Shown: positions 27,368-38,267 of the stretch, piece by piece
How positions within the stretch are numbered: position 1 is the first letter of the stretch
Layout: each line of letters begins with the position of its first letter
Assembly: GCF_031179285.1 (NCBI RefSeq)
Contig: NZ_JAPSHY010000019.1
Coordinates: forward strand, 1-64,000
Origin: Microbacterium sp.
Lineage (GTDB): Bacteria > Actinomycetota > Actinomycetes > Actinomycetales > Microbacteriaceae
Length of the DNA: 64,000 bases
Direction of reading: 5' to 3'
Position numbers and translations under genes: made by a program
Notes under the pieces: generated by a model
The model's input: only the letters and a program-made list of their open reading frames with translations
Databases searched by the model: none
What the model was told of the DNA's origin: nothing

Positions 27368-28360
27368 ATGACGGATGCTGTGCGCGAGCGCTACGCGCGC
27401 TTCGCGCGGGAGGAGGCACCCGGACGAAGCGAGGAGTACCGGGAATGGGCCGCGGGCGTCGCATCGGATGCTGATGTGAGCGCCGTCCTCGCCCGCATCC
27501 CTGAGACCCACCGGCAGCCGCCGCTCGTGTTCGCGGTCACCCGGATGCTGGGTGCCGATCCCTCGGGATACGCGACGTGGCGCGCGTTCGTGCTCGCGCA
27601 CGACGATGACATCGTCGCCGAGTGCACGGCGCGGCGCGTGCAGACGAACGAGCCGCTGCGGCTCTCCCCGCTCCTGCCCGCGCTGTCGGAGATCCCGGGT
27701 CCTCTCGCGCTCCTCGAGATCGGAGCCTCCGCCGGCCTGTGCCTCTACCCGGACCGGTACTCCTTCCGCTTCTGGGCCGAAGACGGCTCGCTGCGTGCAG
27801 CGCTCGATCCCGAGGCAGGCATCTCGTCCGTGGTGCTGGACAGTGTCGTGCGCGGCGAGCTGCCGCCGATGCGCATACCGGAGGTGGTCTGGCGCGCTGG
27901 CATCGATCTCGCCCCGCTCGACGCACGCGACGAGCGCGATCGGCGATGGCTGCGCGGATTGGTCTGGCCCGGTGAAGCAGGACGGGAGGAGCGGATCACG
28001 GCGGCGCTCGATGTGGCGGCATCCGAACCGCCTCAACTCGTCGAGGGGGATGCGCTGAGGATGCTGTCGACGCTCGCCGGCCACGCGCCGGACGCAGCGA
28101 CGCTGGTGATCACCACCCCCGGAGTGCTCGTCCACATCCCGCGAGCGGAGCGGCTCGCACTGGTCGAGGAGATCCGTCGGCTCCCGGCGCGATGGGTCAC
28201 CATCGATCCGCCCGGCATCCTCGACATCTGGTCGCCGCACGTGAATGCCGGAGCGGCACAGGGCTTCGTCGTGGCTCTCGACGGCCGAGTGCGGGCCCGG
28301 GCTGATCCATTGGGGCGATGGTGGGAGTGGCGAACGGAGGATCGCCCCGGAGCGCTCTAG
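27368..28360 (+). CDS. DUF2332 domain-containing protein
   Basis: 330 residues. Matches the actinobacterial DUF2332 family: start MTDAVRERYARFAREEAPGR, PLLPALSEIPGPLALLEIGASAGLCLYPDRY (read as two segments), and a C-terminal VTTIDPPGILD-like stretch. The LLEIGASAGL motif looks like a Rossmann methyltransferase motif I, so a SAM-binding fold is possible. Function unknown. GAGAAT six bases before the ATG may be a -10 of a leaderless mRNA. Confidence 0.85.
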   Translation: MTDAVRERYARFAREEAPGRSEEYREWAAGVASDADVSAVLARIPETHRQPPLVFAVTRMLGADPSGYATWRAFVLAHDDDIVAECTARRVQTNEPLRLSPLLPALSEIPGPLALLEIGASAGLCLYPDRYSFRFWAEDGSLRAALDPEAGISSVVLDSVVRGELPPMRIPEVVWRAGIDLAPLDARDERDRRWLRGLVWPGEAGREERITAALDVAASEPPQLVEGDALRMLSTLAGHAPDAATLVITTPGVLVHIPRAERLALVEEIRRLPARWVTIDPPGILDIWSPHVNAGAAQGFVVALDGRVRARADPLGRWWEWRTEDRPGAL

Positions 28361-28363
28361 CCT
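28358..28363 (+). promoter_or_regulatory. -10 element of leaderless DUF3263 gene
   Basis: TAGCCT overlapping the DUF2332 stop codon, six bases before the ATG at 28370. Confidence 0.45.
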
Positions 28364-28369
28364 GGACGC

Positions 28370-28627
28370 ATGCTCGGAGATCTCACGGAGCGCGACCGCT
28401 CGATCCTCGCGGTCGAGGCGGCGTGGCCGCGACACGGCGGGGCGAAGGAGGAGATCATCCGCGCGCAGCTGGGAATGAGCGCTGCCCGCTACTACCAGCT
28501 ACTGGGTCGCCTCATCGATTCGGACGTCGCGCTGGAGTATGACCCGATGCTGGTGGGTCGCCTGCGCCGCATCCGGGATTCGCGCGCCGCCCGCCGAGCG
28601 GCGCGCGTGCCGGGCTTCGTCAGCTGA
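28370..28627 (+). CDS. DUF3263 small HTH-like protein
   Basis: 85 residues. LTERDRSILAVEAAW, ALGMSAARYYQLL-like (here AQLGMSAARYYQLLG) and EYDPMLVGRLRRIRDSR are the hallmarks of the actinobacterial DUF3263 family. The pattern looks like a small helix-turn-helix protein. Function unknown; conserved next to the LytR_C gene as in mycobacteria. Confidence 0.9.
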   Translation: MLGDLTERDRSILAVEAAWPRHGGAKEEIIRAQLGMSAARYYQLLGRLIDSDVALEYDPMLVGRLRRIRDSRAARRAARVPGFVS

Positions 28628-28679
28628 ACCGGTGGCACGCGCAGCCGCACGCGGTGCGGATTCGACAGACGCGTGCCGC

Positions 28680-28685
28680 TAGCAT
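28680..28685 (+). promoter_or_regulatory. -10 element of leaderless LytR_C gene
   Basis: TAGCAT, six bases before the GTG start at 28692. Confidence 0.45.
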
Positions 28686-28691
28686 CGAGGG

Positions 28692-29270
28692 GTGTCCAAA
28701 CCCACTCGCGACCGCTTTGATGACGTCCCTCGTTCGTCCGGACGCGTAGGGGCGCATCGCGCGGAAGCCCCCGGGATGAACGGCTGGGTCGTCCTGCTGT
28801 GGTCGTTCGTCGCAGCCCTCGTGCTGATCATCGGAGGAATCTTCGCGTCTCTCGTCGTGATGGGCCGGATCACCCTCTTCCCGGAAGCGGTGCCGACGGT
28901 GGCGCCGACGCCGGAGGAGACCGGTGTGCTCGACACGGCGTACTCCGTGATGATCCTGAATGCGACTCCGGACGAGGGGCTCGACGCCCAAATGCGCGAC
29001 ACGCTGCTCAACAACGGATGGTCGGCCGACAACGTGTTCGCCAGCGACAGCGGCAGTCAGGACTTCGCCATGACCACCGTGTACTACCTCGCTGACGACG
29101 ACGAGCTCGCCGCGATCGGCCTCGCCCGCCTCATCGGCGGCGCCGAGGTGCAGCAGAGCGACTTCTATGCCGACATGAACACCACCGACGGCAAGCAGCT
29201 CACGGTCGTGGTCGGACTCGACCGCTCGACGACGGCGCCCGAGACGCCCGCTGAGACTCCCGCGGAATAG
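28692..29270 (+). CDS. LytR C-terminal domain membrane protein
   Basis: 192 residues. Basic cytosolic N-terminus, one membrane helix (about 36-58, VLLWSFVAALVLIIGGIFA), then an extracytoplasmic LytR_C domain (about 85-180) with VMILNATPDEGL and AMTTVYYLADDD. Such stand-alone LytR_C proteins are widespread in actinobacteria and thought to act at the cell wall. GTG start, leaderless. C-terminal Thr/Pro/Glu-rich tail. Confidence 0.85.
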   Translation: MSKPTRDRFDDVPRSSGRVGAHRAEAPGMNGWVVLLWSFVAALVLIIGGIFASLVVMGRITLFPEAVPTVAPTPEETGVLDTAYSVMILNATPDEGLDAQMRDTLLNNGWSADNVFASDSGSQDFAMTTVYYLADDDELAAIGLARLIGGAEVQQSDFYADMNTTDGKQLTVVVGLDRSTTAPETPAETPAE

Positions 29271-29285
29271 CGTCCTCCACGCGGC

Positions 29286-29314
29286 TTGCACTCGAAGGGG
29301 TCGAGTGCCAGAAT
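29286..29314 (+). promoter_or_regulatory. groEL promoter
   Basis: TTGCAC at 29286-29291 and CAGAAT at 29309-29314 with a 17-base spacer, just upstream of the CIRCE operator. Confidence 0.55.
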
Positions 29315-29318
29315 GGCG

Positions 29319-31000
<1,682 letters not shown>

Positions 31001-31017
31001 GTCCTGCTCGCTGCACG

Positions 31018-31047
31018 GAGACGCCCCGGCCTCGGCCGGGGCGTCTC
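31018..31047 (+). terminator. terminator after groEL
   Basis: GAGACGCCCCGGCC and its exact reverse complement around TC, a 14-bp stem 17 bases after the groEL stop. Confidence 0.75.
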
Positions 31048-31082
31048 TGCGTTTGCGGGGGAAGGGCGGAACGTCCCGGTCG

Positions 31083-31370
31083 TCAGCGGAACAGGCTCGC
31101 CGAGTACTGGTCTGCGTCGGCGTACTGCATTGCGGCCGAACCGAGCGAGGTGCCGATCGACTCGAGCACCTGCTCGACGTGCAGCTGCGCTCCGCGCCAC
31201 TGCTCGGCGCAGACCTGGAATGCGGCCGATGCACCACCGGTCCAGGTCGACTGCAGTTGCGTCAGCTGCCCCATCAGGGTGGCCGACTCGTTCTGCAGTC
31301 GCGCCATCGTCGCATGGGCCGCACCGTGTGCGGCCTGTACCGCGTCGGTGTCGACGGTGAAGACGGACAT
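31083..31370 (-). CDS. WXG100 family protein
   Basis: 95 residues, typical of ESAT-6/CFP-10-type substrates of type VII secretion. Two helices joined by a WxG turn at Trp43 (STWTGGASAAF). A C-terminal YxxxD/E-like signal is present only loosely (YADADQYSAS). Contains a single Cys (FQVCAEQW), unusual for the family. No other type VII gene lies in the window, so its partner and secretion machine are elsewhere. GAGGAGATCCC precedes the ATG. Confidence 0.88.
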   Translation of the reverse strand: MSVFTVDTDAVQAAHGAAHATMARLQNESATLMGQLTQLQSTWTGGASAAFQVCAEQWRGAQLHVEQVLESIGTSLGSAAMQYADADQYSASLFR

Positions 31371-31520
31371 GGGATCTCCTCTCGTTGGAGTTCCGAACCT
31401 ATTCGCGCAGGGTGCGTCCCGCGGGCAGCCGACCGCCGATCACGCACGCGCTGTGCACAACGAGTGAGAACGACCGGTGTGCAGGGGGAGTGAGCAGCCG
31501 AAGCAGCGGGAGGGCTTGAG

Positions 31521-33200
31521 CTAGAGCTCGAGCCGGTCGAGCGGTTGTGTGTCCTCGAGGAGGTGCTCCGGGATGGCACGCGAGGGCGCGAGCGGCAGGG
31601 TGACGGTGAATGTCGCGCCCCCGCCGTCGGTGTCGGACACCGTCACGGAGCCGTGCAGTGCCTTGACGATCGACGAGACGATCGCGAGCCCGAGTCCTGA
31701 CCCGCCCGTCTCCCTGGCGCGGGACGTGTCAGCGCGCCAGAACCGCTCGAAGATCTGGTCACGGATCTGCGGAGGGATGCCCTCGCCGTGGTCGACGACC
31801 GCGATGCTCCCGGTGCCCTTGACGCGGTCGGTGTCGACGACGATCTCGATGGGACTGTCTTCGGCAGAGAACCGCCGGGCGTTGCCGAGCAGATTCGTCA
31901 CCACCTGGCGCACCTTGTTCTCCTCGCCCAGGACGATCGGCGGCGTACGCACCGGGATGTCCGTCGCCTCGGTGAAATCGATCTCCGGCGCGCTCCCCGC
32001 TGGTGGCTTCGGGCGTCGGCGCAGACGGGCGAGCGTCGCGCCGGCGAGCCCGCGCGGTGCCGGAGGCTGAGCGACCGGGACGGTGATCGTGTAGGTGGGA
32101 GTCGCCGACGCCGCCGCAGCTGTCAGGTCGATGACCGTGACGGTGCGCCGGGGGGATGCCGCGCGCACGTCGAGGGCGGCATCGCGGGCGATCGGGCGGA
32201 GATCGAGCGCCTCGATCTCGGGCTCGCGCTCCTCGTCCAGGCGAGCGAGAGCCAGGAGATCCTCGACGAGGACGCCCATCCGGATCGCCTCCTTCTCGAT
32301 GCGCTCCATCGCGCGCGCGGTGTCCTCTTCACCGCGGATCGCACCCATCCGATACAGCTCCGCGTAGCCGCGCACGCTCACCAGGGGGGTTCGCAGTTCG
32401 TGGCTGGCGTCGCCGATGAACCGCCTCATGTGCTGAACGGTCCGGTCGCGCTGCGCGAGCGAGGCGTCCACCCGGTCGAGCATTGTGTTGATCGCGGCGT
32501 TGAGACGGCCGACCTCGGTCGTCGGTTCGAGGTCCGTGAGGCGCTGACTGAAGTCGCCGGCCGCGATCGACATGGCCGTCGACTCCACCTGCCCGAGACG
32601 GCGGAAGGTGAGCGTCACGAGCCCTCGAGTGAGAAGCGCCGCGATGAGGATGGTCACGAGGGCGACCGTCGTGTAGATGCCGAAGTACTGCCCGATGATC
32701 CGGTCGGCCTCGTCCAGCGGCATGGCGACGAACTGGACGCGGAGCGCCCCGTCGTCGTCCGACACCACGGCGACCGCGGCCCGGAAGGACGAGCCGTCCT
32801 CGCCGCTCAGGGACATCATCCGGTCCTCGTTCGCTTTGCCCCGCTGCAGAGAGTACTGCGAGGGGAAGTTCGGCCGCGGGCCGCTGACGGCGGTCGCCGT
32901 CAGCCGTCCGGTCGCGTCGTACACCGCGAACGAGAAGTCGCGAGGTGTGTCGCGTTGCGTGTAGCTCGTCACCCCGTCCTCGGTCGTGACGTCGAAATAG
33001 CGGCCGGTCAGGTCGCTGGACACCAGAGACGGCAGCTGGGACTCGATGTTCGTGATGAGTGCCGAGCGCAGGATCGGCACGGTGCCGAGGCCCGCGAGGA
33101 GCAGGCCGAGCGCCAGCACGGCGACGGTGACACCGGTGACCTTGGCCCGCAGGCTCGTGCGGCGCCATCCACGGGTGACTGCATCGGGCTTGTGCGTCAT
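31521..33200 (-). CDS. sensor histidine kinase with HAMP domain
   Basis: 559 residues. Membrane helix 1 (about 20-42), an extracytoplasmic domain (about 45-175), membrane helix 2 (about 178-200), HAMP (about 200-255), HisKA with His in GDASHELRTPLVSVRGYAE, and an ATPase with NLLGNARRF, DHGEGIP and GSGLGLAIVSSIV. A long insert (about 345-410, Pro/Ala-rich with RRRPKPPAGSAPE) lies in the ATPase before the N box, which is atypical. Partner response regulator lies directly upstream. Signal unknown; resembles the MprB/TcrY group. Confidence 0.92.
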   Translation of the reverse strand: MTHKPDAVTRGWRRTSLRAKVTGVTVAVLALGLLLAGLGTVPILRSALITNIESQLPSLVSSDLTGRYFDVTTEDGVTSYTQRDTPRDFSFAVYDATGRLTATAVSGPRPNFPSQYSLQRGKANEDRMMSLSGEDGSSFRAAVAVVSDDDGALRVQFVAMPLDEADRIIGQYFGIYTTVALVTILIAALLTRGLVTLTFRRLGQVESTAMSIAAGDFSQRLTDLEPTTEVGRLNAAINTMLDRVDASLAQRDRTVQHMRRFIGDASHELRTPLVSVRGYAELYRMGAIRGEEDTARAMERIEKEAIRMGVLVEDLLALARLDEEREPEIEALDLRPIARDAALDVRAASPRRTVTVIDLTAAAASATPTYTITVPVAQPPAPRGLAGATLARLRRRPKPPAGSAPEIDFTEATDIPVRTPPIVLGEENKVRQVVTNLLGNARRFSAEDSPIEIVVDTDRVKGTGSIAVVDHGEGIPPQIRDQIFERFWRADTSRARETGGSGLGLAIVSSIVKALHGSVTVSDTDGGGATFTVTLPLAPSRAIPEHLLEDTQPLDRLEL

Positions 33201-33235
33201 GCGGTCCTCCCGTGTCAGGCGTCGAGAGAGGACGA

Positions 33236-33928
33236 TCAGGCGGACTTGCCGACCTTCAGCATGTAGCCGAACCCGCGCTTGGTCTGGATGAGCGACTCCT
33301 CGGTGTGCGGGTCGATCTTGCGCCGCAGGTAGGAAATGTAGCTCTCCACGATGCCGGCATCGCCGTTGAAGTCGTACTCCCAGACATGGTCGAGGATCTG
33401 CGCCTTGGACAGTACCCGGTTGGGATTGAGCATGAGGTAGCGCAGCAGCTTGAACTCGGTCGGGCTCAGCTCGATCGACTCGTTGCCGACGCGCACGTCG
33501 TGCGTGTCCTGATCCATCGAGAGTTCGCCGGCGCGGATGATCGACTCCTCGTCGGCCTGCATCGTGCGCCGCAGGATCGCCTGCGCGCGTGCGACGATCT
33601 CGTCGAGGCTGAACGGCTTGGTGACATAGTCGTCGCCGCCCGCGTTGAGGCCCTCGATCTTGTCGTCGGTGCCGTCTTTGGCGGTGAGGAAGAGGATGGG
33701 CGCGGTGAAGCCGGCACCGCGGAGGCGCTTGGTGACGCTGAAACCGTTCATGTCCGGCAGCATCACATCGAGGATGATGAGATCAGGCTCCTCCTCCAGC
33801 ACCGCCGAGATCGTGGCGGCGCCGTTCGCGACGGTCTTCACCGAGAATCCCGCGAAGGTCAGTCCCGTGGAGAGAAGGTCGCGGATGTTGGGTTCGTCGT
33901 CGACGACCAGGATGCGCGCTGCAGTCAT
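33236..33928 (-). CDS. response regulator, OmpR family
   Basis: 230 residues. Receiver with Asp11/Asp12, phospho-acceptor Asp in LIILDVMLPDMNG, TAKDG and TKPFSLDE; winged helix with LSPTEFKLLRYLMLNPNRV and VESYISYLRRKID. Partner of the kinase that follows by 35 bases. A longer frame extends upstream, but MTAARILVVDDEP is the family start. Confidence 0.94.
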   Translation of the reverse strand: MTAARILVVDDEPNIRDLLSTGLTFAGFSVKTVANGAATISAVLEEEPDLIILDVMLPDMNGFSVTKRLRGAGFTAPILFLTAKDGTDDKIEGLNAGGDDYVTKPFSLDEIVARAQAILRRTMQADEESIIRAGELSMDQDTHDVRVGNESIELSPTEFKLLRYLMLNPNRVLSKAQILDHVWEYDFNGDAGIVESYISYLRRKIDPHTEESLIQTKRGFGYMLKVGKSA

Positions 33929-34033
33929 GTCCCCATTATGGTGACTTCCGCGATGCACATGCTGATTATCTGCGGAGCGGCGGTTCCGCGGTGCACCGGC
34001 ACCGCCCATCCCGGCCGCGGACGGTCGCCTGCC

Positions 34034-35674
34034 TCAGGCGGCCAGGGCGTCGGCGTCGAGGATCGTGTAGCTGTAGCCCTGTTCGGCGAGGAAGCGCTGA
34101 CGATTCTGCGCGTAATCCTGATCCACCGTGTCGCGGGCGACGAGCGTGTAGAAGCTCGCGGTGTGCCCGGACTGCTTGGGCCGCAGCAGCCGGCCGAGAC
34201 GCTGAGCCTCTTCCTGGCGCGATCCGAAGGACCCGGACACCTGGATGGCGACGGATGCCTCGGGCAGGTCGATCGAGAAGTTCGCGACCTTCGACACCAC
34301 GAGCAGCGAGATCTCGCCCTCCCGGAACCTGCGGTAGAGCTCCTCACGCTCATCGATCGGGGTCGCGCCGGTGATCGACGGTGCGTCCAGCGCGTTCGAC
34401 AGCGTCTCGAGCTGGTCGAGGTACTGTCCGATGACGAGGATGCGCTCGCCCGGGTGTTTCGCGATCAGCTCGCGTACCGCGTCGATCTTCGCCGGAGCGG
34501 ACGCTGCCAGGCGATAGCGCTCGTCGTCGGTGGCCGCCGCGTACTCCAGCCGTTCGCTCGGCGGCAGATCCACCCTGACCTCGTAGCAGGCGGCGGGGGA
34601 GATGAATCCCTGTGCCTCGATCTGCTTCCATGGGGCATCGAAGCGCTTGGGGCCGATGAGGCTGAACACGTCGCCCTCGCGACCGTCCTCGCGCACGAGG
34701 GTGGCAGTGAGTCCGACCCGGCGGCGCGCCTGCAGATCGGCGGTCAGCTTGAAGACGGGCGCCGGCAGCAGGTGGACCTCGTCGTAGACGATGAGTCCCC
34801 AGTCCATGGCATCCAGCAGCGCCAGATGCGCATATTCACCCTTCCGCTTGGCGGTGAGGATCTGGTAGGTCGCGATGGTGACCGGCTTGACCTCCTTCGC
34901 CTGGCCGGAGTACTCCCCGATCTCTTCAGGGGTGAGGCTCGTGCGACGCAGCAACTCGTCGCGCCACTGACGCGCCGACACCGTGTTCGTGACGAGGATG
35001 AGCGTGGTCGTCTTCGTCGCTGCCATCGCTCCGGCGCCGACGATCGTCTTGCCCGCGCCGCAGGGCAGCACCACGACGCCCGATCCGTCCCTGCTGAAGG
35101 CGTCGACGGCATCCTGCTGGTAGGGGCGGATGTGCCAGCCGTCCTCGGCGAGTTCGATCGGATGCGGGGTGCCCGGCGTGTAGCCGGCGAGGTCTTCCGC
35201 GGGCCAGCCGATCTTCAGCAGCTCCTGCTTGATCTGCCCGCGCGCCCACGCATCGACGACGAAGGTCTCGGGGGTGGGGTGGCCGATGAGCAGAGGCTGG
35301 ATGCGCTTGTTCCCGGCGACCTGGGTCAGGACGGCGGGGTCGGAAGACCGCAGCACGAGTGTGCCCTCCGCATCGCGCTCGATCACGAGCCGGCCGTACC
35401 GGTTCACCGTCTCGCGCAGATCCACGGCCACGGACGGCGGTACCGGAAAGCGCGACCAGCGGTCGAGGGTCTCCAGCATGTCGTCGGCGGTATGGCCTGC
35501 GGCTCGCGCGTTCCACAGGCCCAGCCGCGTGATCCGGTAGGTGTGGATGTGTTCGGGGGCACGCTCCAGTTCCGCGAAGATCGCCAGCTCGTGGCGGGCG
35601 CTCTCGGCATCGGCATGGGCGACTTCGAGCAGCACGGTGCGATCGCTCTGGACGATCAGGGGGCCATCAGACAT
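34034..35674 (-). CDS. DNA repair helicase XPB-type (SF2)
   Basis: 546 residues. N-terminal DNA-damage-recognition-like region, then the SF2 helicase core: Walker A LPCGAGKT (203-210), DEVH box (298-301), motif III GLTATLVREDGREGDVF, motif IV-VI IGQYLDQLE, SFGSRQEEAQRLGRLLRPK. Matches the bacterial XPB/ERCC3 helicases (Rv0861c type), 3'-5' DNA helicases with a suspected repair role. It is preceded on the same strand by the helicase-associated gene, a conserved pair in actinobacteria. TAGACT eight bases before the ATG is a likely -10. Confidence 0.93.
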   Translation of the reverse strand: MSDGPLIVQSDRTVLLEVAHADAESARHELAIFAELERAPEHIHTYRITRLGLWNARAAGHTADDMLETLDRWSRFPVPPSVAVDLRETVNRYGRLVIERDAEGTLVLRSSDPAVLTQVAGNKRIQPLLIGHPTPETFVVDAWARGQIKQELLKIGWPAEDLAGYTPGTPHPIELAEDGWHIRPYQQDAVDAFSRDGSGVVVLPCGAGKTIVGAGAMAATKTTTLILVTNTVSARQWRDELLRRTSLTPEEIGEYSGQAKEVKPVTIATYQILTAKRKGEYAHLALLDAMDWGLIVYDEVHLLPAPVFKLTADLQARRRVGLTATLVREDGREGDVFSLIGPKRFDAPWKQIEAQGFISPAACYEVRVDLPPSERLEYAAATDDERYRLAASAPAKIDAVRELIAKHPGERILVIGQYLDQLETLSNALDAPSITGATPIDEREELYRRFREGEISLLVVSKVANFSIDLPEASVAIQVSGSFGSRQEEAQRLGRLLRPKQSGHTASFYTLVARDTVDQDYAQNRQRFLAEQGYSYTILDADALAA

Positions 35675-35738
35675 AGCTGACCAGTCTATCCGGCGCAGAC
35701 GGCACGGGATCGGAGATGCCCGCGTCGCTGCGCATTCA

Positions 35739-37439
35739 TCACTCGACGACGACCGCCGCGCGGATGCTGGACACCGGCAGCGTTCGCTCGACGTCGGCCG
35801 CCCGATCCCGCCCGCGGAGTCGTCCGCCACCCAGCCCCGTCGCTTCGAGCAACAGCTCACGCGTCGAGCCATCCGGCATGCCGACCGTGACCTGCAGCAC
35901 CGCCTTCGCGCGCACCGCGGCCTCGAGCTCCCGGTCGAGCCACGCCGCATCGGCATCGGGTCCCTGCTGCGACCGGAGCCGGGCGATGAGCGCGGTGTGA
36001 TCGGGGGCGGCGGCGACCGGTGAGGGCTCTTGCGGGTGCCGGTCCGCCGGAACGACCGAGCCGTCCGCATCGACCAGTGTCGCCGGATAGCGTGCATCCG
36101 TCAGCGCCCAGTAGACCGTGTCGCGCCCGACACGAGAGGTCAGCGAGCCTCCGTGCCGGCTCAGCGCGAGCGGTCGCAGCGTCTGATCGACGGCCAGCGC
36201 GTCGATCAGGTGCGGATCGACGCTGTCGATGCGCGCTCGCCCCGTCTCCGGATCGCCGGACACCCTCACCAGCCCATGGCGCTGTGCGGTCTGGGAGATG
36301 AGGTAGCTCAAGGGCTGGGGGATGCCGGTGAGCGACAGCGAGCGCAGGAACTCCGTGATCGACTCCTCGGTCTCGCCCGCGACGAGCGCATGGGCCACCG
36401 ACTCGGCGGTGAAACGGTACGACGACGCCTGAGCGGCGGACTCCCGCGTCGCGATCCTGCGCAATCGGACGTCGAGGGCGGGAGCGAGCGGGCCCGGCGC
36501 GATCGCGCTCAGATCGTTCTGCAGGAAGATGCGGTCGACCTCTGCCGGAAGCATGCGCGTGAGCGCACCGGAATCCACGGCCCCGTGTTCGCGGAGTGGA
36601 ACCGCCCAGTCCGGCTCGCCGCCGTCATCCGTGATCAAGCCGAGCAGCCGCGCCCGCTCCATGAGTGCGGCACTGCGCTCCGGCCAGGCGGGATCCCACG
36701 GATGCGCGTCGGGCCAGAGTGCAAGCTCGGGCCAGCCGCCGCCGTCCGTGCGCAGGCCCCGTGGCAGCGTCGCCCGGAAGCTCGTCACCAGTCGCTCCCA
36801 GCGTGCCCCGACCCCTGCGTGCAGCCAGCCCTCCGCGTCACTCGAGACACGAAGCCGACGAACTGCGGTGCTGATGAGACCGGCATCGCCGGCGATGGCG
36901 AGGAGCGCATCGATCGATTCGGCGGGTACCCCGGATTCGGCCAGCAGCCGCTTCTCGCCCGCACTGATCCCGCCGCTGGCGAGAAGGGCGAGCGGATTCT
37001 CGCGGGCGTGGAGCAGGAGGTCCGCCAGCGAGGCGACCGTGGTGAAGGCGCGCTCGGCCGCGTGGGCCGCGGCCTCCGCGGTGGCCGGCCGGTGTCCCGT
37101 TCCGCCCGGGCGAGCTTCGACGTGGCGGCCGGCGACAGCCGCCGCCACCGGCGGGTACGGCGAGCCGTCCGGTCGAAGCAGTGCCAGAGCCGTCAACGCC
37201 GCGCGTTCGGTTCCCGCATCGCCGCCGCCGGCCGCCCGCAGCAGAGCCGCGGCCTCGTCGCGGGTGAGGCGAGGCAGGATCCGTGCCAACGACACGGGTT
37301 CGAGGAGCGACTCGGCGGCGTCGAAGAAGTCATGCCACGCGGCATCCGCTCGGACGCCCCGGGCGGAGAGCAGCGCGGCCAGTTGTGCATCGCTCGCTGC
37401 AGACAGCCAATCGGCCAGCGGGCGTGCGTGAGTGCTCAT
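35739..37439 (-). CDS. helicase-associated protein, XPB partner
   Basis: 566 residues. Equivalent by position and character to mycobacterial Rv0862c: N-terminal LADWLSAASDAQLAALLSARG, a middle region QNDLSAIAPGPLAPAL and FTAESVAHALVAGETEESI that are conserved in these XPB-N/Ssl2-like proteins. Lacks Walker motifs. Probably works with the XPB helicase encoded 64 bases downstream. Pairing is established in mycobacteria; biochemical role is inferred. Confidence 0.86.
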   Translation of the reverse strand: MSTHARPLADWLSAASDAQLAALLSARGVRADAAWHDFFDAAESLLEPVSLARILPRLTRDEAAALLRAAGGGDAGTERAALTALALLRPDGSPYPPVAAAVAGRHVEARPGGTGHRPATAEAAAHAAERAFTTVASLADLLLHARENPLALLASGGISAGEKRLLAESGVPAESIDALLAIAGDAGLISTAVRRLRVSSDAEGWLHAGVGARWERLVTSFRATLPRGLRTDGGGWPELALWPDAHPWDPAWPERSAALMERARLLGLITDDGGEPDWAVPLREHGAVDSGALTRMLPAEVDRIFLQNDLSAIAPGPLAPALDVRLRRIATRESAAQASSYRFTAESVAHALVAGETEESITEFLRSLSLTGIPQPLSYLISQTAQRHGLVRVSGDPETGRARIDSVDPHLIDALAVDQTLRPLALSRHGGSLTSRVGRDTVYWALTDARYPATLVDADGSVVPADRHPQEPSPVAAAPDHTALIARLRSQQGPDADAAWLDRELEAAVRAKAVLQVTVGMPDGSTRELLLEATGLGGGRLRGRDRAADVERTLPVSSIRAAVVVE

Positions 37440-37449
37440 GTCCGGCGCC

Positions 37450-37725
37450 TCAGGACCGCGACCCCGCGCGTCCCTTCCTGATGAAGCTCGTCACGAGGAG
37501 AGAGATGATCAGCACGAACGCCAGCGGCAGCCCCCACAACGGGATGCCGGCGATCAGCGGCCACGCGCCCTCTCCGAAGGCGGCCTGATCCATTCCGACC
37601 GCACTGCCGATGATGATCGAGAAGAAGCACAGCACGGATGCCGCCGCGAGGCCGAGCGCGGTGAACGCGAGAATCCGGTCGACCCGGCGGACGGTGACGT
37701 CCGGTCCGGAACTCTGCATGCTCAT
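37450..37725 (-). CDS. small membrane protein
   Basis: 91 residues with two membrane helices (about 15-38 and 58-80) and a basic C-terminus (FIRKGRAGSRS). Ten bases upstream of the helicase-associated gene on the same strand and likely co-transcribed. I use the ATG at 37725; an open frame upstream lacks any sign of coding. Conserved-looking but without known function. Confidence 0.7.
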   Translation of the reverse strand: MSMQSSGPDVTVRRVDRILAFTALGLAAASVLCFFSIIIGSAVGMDQAAFGEGAWPLIAGIPLWGLPLAFVLIISLLVTSFIRKGRAGSRS

Positions 37726-37886
37726 CTGCCTCAGCCTACTCGCACCCCGGGCCAGGCTCGTGCCGGGGCGCCTCGTGGCGCCTCGTCTCCGCACTTCGTC
37801 GACCCCGGTCGTGCCGCGACCGGTAGGCTTGCAATGGACGCGCTTTCGCGCGCCTTCCGTTAGGTCCAACACAGCGAGGTTCTCCC

Positions 37887-38267
37887 ATGCCCACCGGCAA
37901 GGTCAGGTTCTACGACGACGACAAGGGTTTCGGCTTCATCGCCAGCGATGACGGCCAGGACGTGTTCCTGCACGCCTCCGCTCTGCCCGCCGGCGCCGCT
38001 GTGAAGGCGGGCGCGCGGGTCGAGTTCGGCGTCGCCGACGGCAAGCGCGGTCTGCAGGCGCTGTCGGTGCGCGTGCTCGAGGCCCCGCCGAGCCTTTCTA
38101 AGGCGCAGCGCAAGCCCGCCGATGACATGGCGATCATCGTCGAAGATCTGGTGAAACTGCTCGACGACATCGGCGGAGATCTGCGTCGCGGTCGCTACCC
38201 CTCGTCCGGCCACGGCCGCAAGATCGCGGCGGTTCTGCGCAAGGTAGCCGATGACCTCGAAGCGTGA
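37887..38267 (+). CDS. cold-shock domain protein with C-terminal extension
   Basis: 126 residues. Cold-shock domain in residues 1-66: GKVRFYDDDKGFGFIAS contains RNP1 (KGFGFI) and DVFLHASAL the RNP2-equivalent. The remaining 60 residues form a helical extension (DDMAIIVEDLVKLLDDI) found in the actinobacterial CspB (Rv0871-like) group. Binds single-stranded nucleic acid. A TAGGCT box at 37826-37831 gives a leader of about 50 bases. Overlaps the DUF3027 gene by 17 bases. Confidence 0.9.
   Translation: MPTGKVRFYDDDKGFGFIASDDGQDVFLHASALPAGAAVKAGARVEFGVADGKRGLQALSVRVLEAPPSLSKAQRKPADDMAIIVEDLVKLLDDIGGDLRRGRYPSSGHGRKIAAVLRKVADDLEA

Noticed and set aside
33212..35680. Open frame of more than 800 codons on the plus strand
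   Set aside because: Antisense to the response regulator and XPB helicase genes, which have clear motifs.
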